From Ramlibacter sp. Leaf400 (lineage in GTDB: Bacteria > Pseudomonadota > Gammaproteobacteria > Burkholderiales > Burkholderiaceae_C): a DNA stretch of 64,000 nt. The translations under genes and the position numbers were made by a program. The notes beneath the pieces were generated by a model, which did not search any database, was not told the DNA's origin, and worked only from the letters and a program-made list of their open reading frames with translations. Positions 57,057 through 64,000 of this stretch are shown here, one piece after another. Numbering within the stretch: the first letter of the stretch is position 1; each line of letters opens with the position of its first letter. The DNA lies in contig NZ_LMQL01000001.1 in the NCBI RefSeq assembly GCF_001424545.1, forward strand, positions 334,654 through 398,653. Reading direction: 5' to 3'.

Positions 57057-58256
57057 TCACAGCGCCTGCCGCGCCGGCGGCGGCAGCAGGCGGGCGAGGT
57101 CGTCCATCGACTGCTGCAGGCTGGCCATCGCGCGGCCAACGCGCGTGGCGTGCGGGCGCCTGGCGACGAGTTGCCGGGGCTCGCGCAGCACGTCCTCGCG
57201 CAGGTCGACGCCGTGGCGCGCCAGCCGGGGGGCGAGTGCCGGCGCGCGCGCGAGCAGCAGGGCGCGGGTCTGCTGGTAGGCGTGCTCGGCCAGCTCGCGC
57301 CGCTGGCGGTAGCTGAAGGTGTTGGCCTGGTACAGCTGCGCATCGTGTTGGTCGGGCTCGATCAGCACGATGTTGGTGTCCGGGTAGGCGCGCTCGTAGT
57401 GCTTCATGCCCAGGGCCATGCGCGAATGGATCATGGAACGGAAGGTCTGGGACAGCACGGCGGGCAGGCCGCCGTCGACGATGCGCGGGATGCCGCGCGC
57501 CGGGTCCGTCGCGTTGAAGGGCACCAGCGGGTTGATGCACAGCATCAGGTCCACGCCTTCGTCCAGCGCCACGGTGGCATGCAGCGTCTTCTTGAGCGCG
57601 CCGTCGACGAAGTGGTGGTCGCCGATGCGCACCGGCGCGAAGAGGCCCGGCAGGGCGGCGCTGGCCTGCACCGCCTTGGAGATGGGCACGTGGTCCCAGC
57701 CCGGGCGGCCGAAGGGCGCCGCCTCGCCGGTGTCCAGGTGGGTGGCCACCAGCGTCAGGCGGGTGCGCAGCCGGCGGAAGTCGTTGGTGCGGCCGGGCCG
57801 CGAGAACAGGTCCGCCAGGCGACGGTCGATCTCCTCGCTGGAGAAGAGGCCCGTGGGCAGGCTCGGGCCCAGGCGTTCGAGCGAGCTGAGGATCGACTTG
57901 CGCCCCAGCGTGGCGCGCCACAGCGCGGACGCGGCCAGGCCGGGGACCATCAGGCCGCGCCGCAGGAACTCGCCGTAGGCCGGCACCATGAGCCAGGCCG
58001 GATCGAACACGTCGCCGCCGCCCTGCGGGTCGATGAAGGCGGCGCACAGCTCGCGCGCCGTCATGCCGTTGGCCAGCCCCGCGGCGATGAAGCCGCCGGC
58101 CGACACGCCGACGTAGTGGTCCAGCCGGTGCAGGGCCAAGCCGTCGAGCGACTCCTCCAGCGCGCAGAGCGCGCCGATCTCGTAGATCGCGCCTAGCGGC
58201 CCGCCGCCGGCCAGCGCCAGGGCGATCCGTGGCTGGGACGTCGTTCTTCTTCTCAT
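57057..58256 (-). CDS. Patatin-like phospholipase
   Basis: 399 residues. Patatin Ser/Asp dyad hydrolase: oxyanion loop GGGPLGA (17-23), nucleophile elbow GVSAGG (Ser52), and Asp218-Gly219 in HFVDGALKK. Acyl hydrolases of this family release fatty acids from phospholipid or storage lipid. No signal peptide, so intracellular. Likely first gene of the patatin-tetR-TPR operon. In the lipid-storage context it could mobilise neutral lipid, which is inference. Confidence 0.9.
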   Translation of the reverse strand: MRRRTTSQPRIALALAGGGPLGAIYEIGALCALEESLDGLALHRLDHYVGVSAGGFIAAGLANGMTARELCAAFIDPQGGGDVFDPAWLMVPAYGEFLRRGLMVPGLAASALWRATLGRKSILSSLERLGPSLPTGLFSSEEIDRRLADLFSRPGRTNDFRRLRTRLTLVATHLDTGEAAPFGRPGWDHVPISKAVQASAALPGLFAPVRIGDHHFVDGALKKTLHATVALDEGVDLMLCINPLVPFNATDPARGIPRIVDGGLPAVLSQTFRSMIHSRMALGMKHYERAYPDTNIVLIEPDQHDAQLYQANTFSYRQRRELAEHAYQQTRALLLARAPALAPRLARHGVDLREDVLREPRQLVARRPHATRVGRAMASLQQSMDDLARLLPPPARQAL

Positions 58257-58316
58257 GCGCGCAGTTTAGGAGGCGAAGCGCTGCGGAACTATTGCGATGC
58301 AGCAAACCCAACGGGC

Positions 58317-58400
58317 CGTCGTCCCCGCGGAGGCGGGGACCCGGGGCTTCCACGTGGAGAGGCATGGAAGCACTGGATTCCCGCCTCCGCGGGAATGACG
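58317..58400. repeat. Head-to-head pair of dispersed palindromes
   Basis: CGTCGTCCCCGCGGAGGCGGGGACC, spacer with TCCACGTGGAGA and GGCATGGAAGCACT, then GGATTCCCGCCTCCGCGGGAATGACG. Between patatin and phasin genes on the same strand. Confidence 0.9.
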
Positions 58401-58411
58401 GGAAGGGGGCG

Positions 58412-58930
58412 TCAGCCGGCCGACTTCTTGGCCGCGCGGGCGGTCTTGCGCACCGGCTTGGTGGCCGCGTTCGCTCCGGCCGTCGGCCGCGCGGCGCGCG
58501 CCCTCGGACCCGCTTGCGCGCTGAGCTTGGCCACGCTGCGATTGAGCTCGTCGATCCGCGCGATCAACGCATCGATGTCCTTGGACGAGGGCACGCCCAG
58601 CTTGTTGAGTGCGCGCGCGACCCGCTCCTCGAAGATGGTCTCCAGCTTGTCCCACTGGCCGGACGCCTTGGACGAGATGTCGGTGGCCATGCTGGCCATG
58701 CGGGTGGTGGCCTCGGAGATCTTCTCCTCCGCAGCCGCCTGCGTCTTGCGCTGGATCGACAGGCCTTCCTTGACCAGGGTGTCGAACACCTTGGTGCCTT
58801 CCTCCTGCGCCTTGGCGAAGGCGCCCAGGCCCGCCAGCCAGATCTGGCTGGCCGATTCCTTCACGCTGCCCAGCGGGGGCATGCCCTTGGCGTCGGGGGC
58901 GTCGCCGGTGGAATAGGTCTTCTTGACCAT
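58412..58930 (-). CDS. Phasin family protein (PHA granule-associated)
   Basis: 172 residues. N-terminal phasin domain: ESASQIWLAGLGAFAKAQEEGTKVFDTLVKEG, typical of PhaF/PhaI-like granule proteins, followed by a long amphipathic helix (TQAAAEEKISEATTRMASMATDISSK). The C-terminal tail is basic Ala/Lys/Arg repeats (KPVRKTARAAKKSAG) like the histone-H1-like tail of PhaF, which ties granules to the nucleoid. Coats PHA (and perhaps other lipid) inclusions. Confidence 0.92.
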   Translation of the reverse strand: MVKKTYSTGDAPDAKGMPPLGSVKESASQIWLAGLGAFAKAQEEGTKVFDTLVKEGLSIQRKTQAAAEEKISEATTRMASMATDISSKASGQWDKLETIFEERVARALNKLGVPSSKDIDALIARIDELNRSVAKLSAQAGPRARAARPTAGANAATKPVRKTARAAKKSAG

Positions 58931-59140
58931 GCTGCGTCTCCAGGAGAAGTGATGAACCTTTCCACTTTACGGCCGGGCCGGCGCGCGGGTTAGGGGGGTG
59001 CTCCTAATCCGCTCGCACCTCTTCGGCCGCGCGGGTTTGTGCGGAACCGTCGGCCCCGGCTTTGGACCAGAATGCCGCGCAAACAACCGCCCGCGCCGCC
59101 GATGCGGCCGGCCCGCGCAACCCTCCCGGAGGTCTTCCCC

Positions 59141-61129
59141 ATGCACTACTTCGTCACCGGTGCCACCGGTTTCATCGGCAAGCGCCTGGTCCGCAAGCTC
59201 CTCGAGCGTGAAGGCGCGGTCGTGTACTTCCTGGTCCGCAAGGAGAGCGAAGGCAAGGTGGGCGAGCTGCACGAGGCCTGGGGCGTGCCCGCATCGCGCG
59301 CCGTACCGGTCGTCGGCGACCTGACCGCGGCCCGGCTGGGCGTGGCCGCCGAGGACATCGCGAAGCTGAAGGGCCGCATCGACCACTTCTTCCACCTGGC
59401 GGCGGTGTACGACCTGGGCGCGGACGAGGAGAGCCAGGTCGCGGTGAACATCGAGGGCACGCGCAACACGGTCGATTTCGCCGGCACGATCGCGGCCGCG
59501 CACTTCCACCATGTCTCCTCCATCGCGGCGGCGGGCCTGTACGAAGGGGTGTTCCGCGAGGACATGTTCGAGGAGGCCGAGAACCACGAGCACCCGTACT
59601 TCATGACCAAGCACGAGAGCGAGAAGATCGTGCGCAAGGCCTGCAAGGTGCCGTGGACGGTCTACCGGCCCGCCATGGTGGTGGGCGACAGCCGCACCGG
59701 CGAGATGGACAAGATCGACGGGCCGTACTACTTCTTCAAGCTGATCCAGCGCATGCGCCAGCTGCTGCCGCCCTGGATGCCCACGGTGGGCCTGGAGGGC
59801 GGCCGCGTCAACATCGTGCCGGTGGACTTCGTGGTGGACGCGCTGGACCACATCAGCCATCGCGCCGATACAGCCGGCAAGTGCTTCCACCTGGTCGACC
59901 CGGTGGGCTACCGGGTCGGCGACGTGCTGGACATCTTCAGCCGCGCCGCGCACGCGCCCCGGATGAACCTTTTCGTCAACGCGGCCCTGCTGGGCTTCAT
60001 CCCCAAGAGCGTGAAGAAGGGGCTGATGGCGGTGGCCCCGGTGCGCCGAATCCGCGAAGCGGTGATGAAGGACCTGGGCCTGCCCGAGGACATGCTGGCC
60101 TTCGTCAACTACCCGACGCGGTTCGACTGCCGCGAGACGCTTGCGGCGCTCAAGGGCACGGGCATCGAATGCCCGAACCTGAAGGACTACGCGTGGCGGC
60201 TGTGGGACTACTGGGAGCGCCACCTCGACCCGGACCTGCACATCGACCGCTCGCTCAGGGGCACGGTGGGCGGCAAGGTGGTGCTGGTCACCGGCGGCTC
60301 GTCGGGCATCGGCCTGGCCGCCGCGCACAAGTTCGCCGAAGCGGGCGCCGTCACCGTCATCTGCGGGCGCGACCAGGACAAGCTGGACGAGGCCTGCCGC
60401 GAAGCCGAGGCCCGCGGCCACCGCTTCGCCGCCTACCCGGCCGACCTGGCCGACATGGCGGACTGCGACCGCTTCGTGAAGCTGCTGGAGGAAAAGCACG
60501 GCGGCGTGGACTTCCTGGTCAACAACGCCGGCCGCTCGATCCGCCGCGCCATCGAGTCCAGCTACGACCGCTTCCACGACTTCGAGAGGACGATGCAGCT
60601 GAACTACTTCGGCTGCCTGCGCGTCACCATGGGCCTGCTGCCTGGGATGGTGGCCAAGCGCCGCGGCCACGTGGTCAACATCAGCTCCATCGGCGTGCTG
60701 ACCAACGCCCCGCGCTTCTCGGCCTACGTCGCCAGCAAGTCCGCGCTGGACGCCTGGACCCGCTGCGCGGCCAGCGAGTTCCAGGACTTGGGCATCACCT
60801 TCACCACCATCAACATGCCGCTGGTGCGCACGCCCATGATCGCGCCCACCAAGATCTACAACAACGTCCCCACCCTCGCACCCGAGGAGGCCGCCGACAT
60901 GATCGCCGAGGCCTGCATCTACAAGCCGGTGCGCATCGCGACGCGACTGGGCATCACCGGGCAGGTGCTGCACGCGCTGGTGCCCAGGATCGCGCAGATC
61001 GTGATGAACACGAGCTTCCGGATGTTCCCGGATTCAACGGCGGCGAAGGGGGCAGGGAATGGGGGGAAGGGGCAGCTGTCGGCGGAGGCGGTGGCGATGC
61101 AGCAGATGATGAGGGGGATTCACTTCTAG
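59141..61129 (+). CDS. Fatty acyl-CoA reductase, two-domain SDR
   Basis: 662 residues. N-terminal extended SDR (NAD-binding-4 type): GATGFIG at 7-13 and Y153-x3-K157 in HPYFMTKHESEK. C-terminal classical SDR: GGSSGIG (385-391), NNAGRSIRRAI and Y529-x3-K533. Total length and order match the about 660-residue alcohol-forming fatty acyl reductases of the Marinobacter Maqu_2507 type, which reduce acyl-CoA to fatty alcohol with NADPH; mycobacterial relatives also exist. Fatty alcohol is the co-substrate of the wax synthase at 53409. ATG 59141 is supported by GGAGG 12 nt upstream. Confidence 0.88.
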   Translation: MHYFVTGATGFIGKRLVRKLLEREGAVVYFLVRKESEGKVGELHEAWGVPASRAVPVVGDLTAARLGVAAEDIAKLKGRIDHFFHLAAVYDLGADEESQVAVNIEGTRNTVDFAGTIAAAHFHHVSSIAAAGLYEGVFREDMFEEAENHEHPYFMTKHESEKIVRKACKVPWTVYRPAMVVGDSRTGEMDKIDGPYYFFKLIQRMRQLLPPWMPTVGLEGGRVNIVPVDFVVDALDHISHRADTAGKCFHLVDPVGYRVGDVLDIFSRAAHAPRMNLFVNAALLGFIPKSVKKGLMAVAPVRRIREAVMKDLGLPEDMLAFVNYPTRFDCRETLAALKGTGIECPNLKDYAWRLWDYWERHLDPDLHIDRSLRGTVGGKVVLVTGGSSGIGLAAAHKFAEAGAVTVICGRDQDKLDEACREAEARGHRFAAYPADLADMADCDRFVKLLEEKHGGVDFLVNNAGRSIRRAIESSYDRFHDFERTMQLNYFGCLRVTMGLLPGMVAKRRGHVVNISSIGVLTNAPRFSAYVASKSALDAWTRCAASEFQDLGITFTTINMPLVRTPMIAPTKIYNNVPTLAPEEAADMIAEACIYKPVRIATRLGITGQVLHALVPRIAQIVMNTSFRMFPDSTAAKGAGNGGKGQLSAEAVAMQQMMRGIHF

Positions 61130-61178
61130 GCGCCTCCCCCGCACGGGACGGCCGGGGCGCGCAGTTATCCTTGCCGCC

Positions 61179-62078
61179 ATGCACAGTGCGCCTTGTCCCT
61201 TCTGCCGCGCCCCGTCCGATCCCGTCCTGCGCCAGAGACCGGACTATGAGTACGGCATCCAGGTCCAGCTGGACTACCACCGGTGCCGCGCCTGCGGGCT
61301 GGTGTTCGCCGATCCGATCCCCGTTGCCGACATCCCGTCGTTCTACGCGAGCTACTCCACCCACGGCCAGCACACGCAACGCAAGCTGCCGCTGCTGGCC
61401 CGCGCGTCGCGCGGCGTGATGCTGCGGGAGTTCGAGTCGCTCGTGCCTTCGCACAAGGACGAGCCGGTGCTGGATTTCGGCTGCGGCGACGGCTCCTTCC
61501 TCGCCGAACTGCGCGAGCGCGGCTACACCCGCCTGGCGGGCTACGACTTCGATCCGCAGGCGCGCAAGGCGGCCCGGCTGGTCGGCGCGCAGGTGGCCGA
61601 AAGCGAGGAGGACCTGCCCGCGCTCGGGCCGTTCGCCGTGATCACGCTCAACCATGTGATCGAGCACATGGTCGACCCGCCGCGCGACCTGGCCCGGCTC
61701 GGCTCCATGCTGCGCCCCGGCGGCCGGCTCGTGATCCGCACGCCCAATGCGCGGTCGGTGCTGAGCCGCAGCCTGGGCCCGGCGTGGCGGGGCTGGGAGA
61801 CACCCCGCCACCTGCACGTGTTCACGCCGGCCAGCGTGCAGGCGATGGCCCGGCTGCCGGCTTTGTCGGACCTGGCCATGAAGCGCGTGTTCACCTCCGA
61901 GTCCATGTACCTCGGCATCTTCCACGAGTCGCTCAGGAACGGTTTCTGGCGCCATCCGGCGGGCAAGCTGGCCCGGCACGCGGCCGCCCTGGTGTCCTGG
62001 GCCGGCCTCACGGCCGTGAACGCCTTCGCCCCGGTGGGCGAGGAACTGGTCGTGGCGTTCGAGCGCAGGGCGGCCTGA
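61179..62078 (+). CDS. Class I SAM-dependent methyltransferase with zinc ribbon
   Basis: 299 residues. An N-terminal zinc knuckle (Cys6, Cys9, Cys36, Cys39) precedes a Methyltransf_23-type domain with motif I VLDFGCGDGSF (98-107) and LGPFAVITLNHVIEHMVDPPRDLARLGSMLRPGG (motifs II-III). Such zinc-ribbon methyltransferases are often in polysaccharide or O-antigen clusters and methylate a sugar or nucleotide-sugar. It starts the run into Wzz and flippase genes, which supports that role. Confidence 0.85.
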   Translation: MHSAPCPFCRAPSDPVLRQRPDYEYGIQVQLDYHRCRACGLVFADPIPVADIPSFYASYSTHGQHTQRKLPLLARASRGVMLREFESLVPSHKDEPVLDFGCGDGSFLAELRERGYTRLAGYDFDPQARKAARLVGAQVAESEEDLPALGPFAVITLNHVIEHMVDPPRDLARLGSMLRPGGRLVIRTPNARSVLSRSLGPAWRGWETPRHLHVFTPASVQAMARLPALSDLAMKRVFTSESMYLGIFHESLRNGFWRHPAGKLARHAAALVSWAGLTAVNAFAPVGEELVVAFERRAA

Positions 62079-62214
62079 CGCGGCAGTGACGGCCCCCGGC
62101 CGCGGCGATCCCGCCACAGCAGGCCCCCCGTCTTCGTGAAGTGCATGCCGAACTGCCCCGACCCGGGCCGGGCCGCGGGCCGGGTCACCTCGACGTTTCG
62201 GCGAAAATAGCTGG

Positions 62215-63024
62215 ATGCGAGAACAGACGTACGCCCGCGGGCCAGTGCCCGCGGGCCCTTTCGGCTATTTCGATTTCCTGGCCGGCCACCTGAAGCTCCT
62301 GGTCCTGGTGCCCCTGACGGTGGGGGCGTTGGCCCTGCTGGTGGCCCTGGCCTGGCCGAAATCCTATGTGAGCACGACCCTGCTGCTGATCCCTTCGGAG
62401 GTGATGAATTCGAACCAGGTCGCCGCCATCATGCGGGCGGACCCGATCCTGCGCGCGATGGATCCGTCGACCGATCCTGAGATCTCCGCGGGCCGCGTCG
62501 CCGCCCGCGTCGGCCGGGACGGGATGGTCCGGGTGGAGGTCTCCGGCGACACGCCGCAGGAGGCGCAGCAGGCGGCCAAGGCGCTGATCGAGGCCTGGAT
62601 CCGCTCCACCGCCCCGGGAGAGGTCGAGAAGGCCGACCTGATCGCGCGGCGCGATCGCGCCGTCACCGATTTCAAGAACGTGCAGGCCGGGATGGAGGCG
62701 GTGACCCGCGCCATGGCCTCGCGCGAAGCTGTCTCCACCGAAGCCATGGTGCGCATGGCGACCCTCAGCGAGGCGGCCGACCGCATCTTCACGATCGTCC
62801 AGGTGACCAGCCGCCGCCTGGAAGGCATGCCGCGGGACGTGATCCGGCAGGCGCCGTCGCTTCCGGCCAAGCCGCGCCAGCCGCACTTCGCCCTGGTGGC
62901 GGTCGCGGGCGCGGTCATCGCCCTGTTCGCGCTGCTGCTCGCGCTGCTGCTGCGCCACCGGTACCGAAGCCTGACCGCAGCCGCCAAAGGGCCGCACGGC
63001 CCCGCGCAAGGCGGCGCCTTCTGA
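62215..63024 (+). CDS. Wzz-like polysaccharide chain-length/export protein
   Basis: 269 residues. N-terminal membrane helix (LLVLVPLTVGALALLVALAW), a periplasmic helical domain (VEVSGDTPQEAQQAAKALIEAWI, KADLIARRDRAVTDFKNVQAGMEAV), a proline-containing stretch (APSLPAKPRQP) and a C-terminal helix (FALVAVAGAVIALFALLLALLLRHR). This two-helix topology with a Pro-rich segment before TM2 is the Wzz/chain-length determinant (PCP) layout. No cytoplasmic tyrosine kinase domain is present. Precedes the flippase by 4 nt. Confidence 0.82.
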   Translation: MREQTYARGPVPAGPFGYFDFLAGHLKLLVLVPLTVGALALLVALAWPKSYVSTTLLLIPSEVMNSNQVAAIMRADPILRAMDPSTDPEISAGRVAARVGRDGMVRVEVSGDTPQEAQQAAKALIEAWIRSTAPGEVEKADLIARRDRAVTDFKNVQAGMEAVTRAMASREAVSTEAMVRMATLSEAADRIFTIVQVTSRRLEGMPRDVIRQAPSLPAKPRQPHFALVAVAGAVIALFALLLALLLRHRYRSLTAAAKGPHGPAQGGAF

Positions 63025-63028
63025 ACCC

Positions 63029-64000
63029 GTGGCCAGCACAGCCCACGCTGCGGCCCTCCGCTCGCACGCCAGGCTGCCGACGATGCTGCTGAGGAACGCG
63101 GCCCTCAACCTGTTCGGGCTGGGCGCTCCCCTGCTGGTGGCGGCTGCCACCATCCCCGCGCTGCTGACCGCGCTGGGGACGGAGCGCTTCGGCTTCCTCG
63201 CGCTGATGTGGGCGCTCGTCAGCTACTTCGGCCTGTTCGACCTGGGCCTGGGTCGCGCGGTCACCCACCAGCTGGCGAGCCGGTATGCCGATCCCCAGCC
63301 CGATTCGGGCATTGGCCGGGTGCTGGGCACCGCGCTCGCGCTCATGACCGGCATCGGCGTGGTCACGGGGGTCCTGATGGCTCTTGGGGCCGAGAGGGCG
63401 CTGCCCTACATGGGAAGGCTTCCGGATGCCGCCGAGGGCGCGAGGGCGATCCTCTGGATGGCCCTGGCCATGCCCGCGATCGTGGCCACATCGGGCCTGC
63501 GTGGCGCCCTCGAGGCACGGCAGGCCTTCGGCATCGTCAACGCCATCCGCGTGCCGATGGGGCTCTTCACCTACCTGGGGCCGCTGCTCGTGGTCTGGTG
63601 GGTCGGTCCGCGGCTCGACTGGATGGCCGCAGTCCTCTCGTTCGGCCGCATCGTCGCCTGCCTCGCCCATGCGGGGTTCGTGCTGCGCGGCCCGCATGCG
63701 CCGGCGCGGCTGGAATGGTCGCGCGATGCGGTCCGGCCGATGCTGCGCACCGGCGGCTGGATGTCGGTGAGCAACGTCGTGGGGCCGCTGATGGGCAATG
63801 CCGACCGCTTCATCATCGCGGCGCTCCTCTCCGCCACGGCCGTGACCTACTACGCCGTGCCGCATGAACTCGTGAGCAAGCTCTGGGTCGTGCCCGGCGC
63901 ATTGACCGCCGTGCTCTTCCCGGCATTCGTGGTGCAGGCCTCGCGCGGGACCGGTGGCGGCGGGCGCCTGTTCCGCCGCGCGGTGCGCGGCATGGCCCTG
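63029..64000 (+). CDS. Oligosaccharide flippase (Wzx-like), 3' end outside window
   Basis: Open from GTG 63029 to the window edge, 324 codons; an internal ATG at 63083 is an alternative start at the true beginning of the first helix (MLLRNAALNLFGLGAPLLVAA). Sequence is very hydrophobic with about eight helices so far, and the motifs GTERFGFLALMWALVSYFGLFDLGLGRAVTHQLA and NADRFIIAALLSATAVTYYAVPHEL are typical of the MOP/PST polysaccharide flippase family. Would flip lipid-linked oligosaccharide across the inner membrane. The remaining quarter or so lies beyond the window. Confidence 0.88.
   Translation, partial: MASTAHAAALRSHARLPTMLLRNAALNLFGLGAPLLVAAATIPALLTALGTERFGFLALMWALVSYFGLFDLGLGRAVTHQLASRYADPQPDSGIGRVLGTALALMTGIGVVTGVLMALGAERALPYMGRLPDAAEGARAILWMALAMPAIVATSGLRGALEARQAFGIVNAIRVPMGLFTYLGPLLVVWWVGPRLDWMAAVLSFGRIVACLAHAGFVLRGPHAPARLEWSRDAVRPMLRTGGWMSVSNVVGPLMGNADRFIIAALLSATAVTYYAVPHELVSKLWVVPGALTAVLFPAFVVQASRGTGGGGRLFRRAVRGMAL

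Noticed and set aside
62079-62214. Small minus-strand gene beginning MHFTKTGGLL near 62143
   Set aside because: It would run far into the methyltransferase gene in an antisense frame, has no RBS and no recognisable product.

Overview
The window is GC-rich, densely packed bacterial DNA with the gene repertoire of a Burkholderiales betaproteobacterium, most likely a Comamonadaceae member (Ramlibacter/Variovorax-like). This placement is inferred from gene content (TctC-type binding protein, large IorA/IorB pair, OHCU decarboxylase fused to allantoate amidohydrolase, PHA proteins) and from abundant dispersed palindromes reading GTCATTCCCGC-n-GCGGGAAT. No rRNA, tRNA, CRISPR array, integrase, transposase or phage gene was seen.

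Layout. 1-8 kb: the 3' half of a urea ABC transporter operon (urtC partial, urtD, urtE), small stress-type genes, and a NitT/TauT-type ABC transporter operon that ends in an isolated urease accessory gene, ureD. 8-18 kb: a purine-ring catabolic cluster (M20 hydrolase, uraD-allC fusion, puuE, GntR regulator, uraH, xdhC, puuD, yjbQ, glycerate 2-kinase). 18-27.6 kb: a DUF1232 protein, a sialidase-like secreted protein, an iorA-iorB-tctC-thioesterase operon with a divergent LysR gene, and an alpha/beta hydrolase. 27.7-30.2 kb: an accessory patch of small genes of unknown function. 30.2-40.2 kb: xdhAB with a divergent LysR regulator, then a BMP-type nucleoside ABC transporter. 40.3-52 kb: an adhesin-E-like protein, a FimV-like protein, adenine deaminase, M14/M20 peptidases, an orphan type-1 binding protein and a molybdopterin oxidoreductase. 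52.6-61.1 kb: a lipid-storage neighbourhood (PHA-system protein, acyl-CoA-binding protein, wax ester synthase/DGAT, hemerythrin, TPR protein, TetR, patatin, phasin, fatty acyl-CoA reductase). 61.2-64 kb: the start of a surface-polysaccharide locus (methyltransferase, Wzz-like protein, truncated flippase).

How it fits together. Nucleoside import, adenine deaminase, xanthine dehydrogenase (XdhA/B with XdhC), urate hydroxylase PuuD, HIU hydrolase, OHCU decarboxylase, allantoinase PuuE and allantoate amidohydrolase form an almost continuous route from purines to ureidoglycolate/glyoxylate. Glycerate kinase and urea transport lie at its carbon and nitrogen ends. Guanine deaminase, ureidoglycolate lyase, glyoxylate carboligase and urease structural genes are not in the window. 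The second theme is neutral lipid: fatty acyl-CoA reductase plus wax synthase, an acyl-CoA carrier and granule proteins would suffice on paper to make wax esters.

The most unusual features are dispersed palindromes that have entered coding sequences in frame (iorB, xdhA, an ABC permease, an M20 hydrolase), two loci of long CTAGGGG-type inverted repeats (one separates urtD from urtE and leaves urtE without a Shine-Dalgarno), and a TCCTAC element upstream of several small genes.
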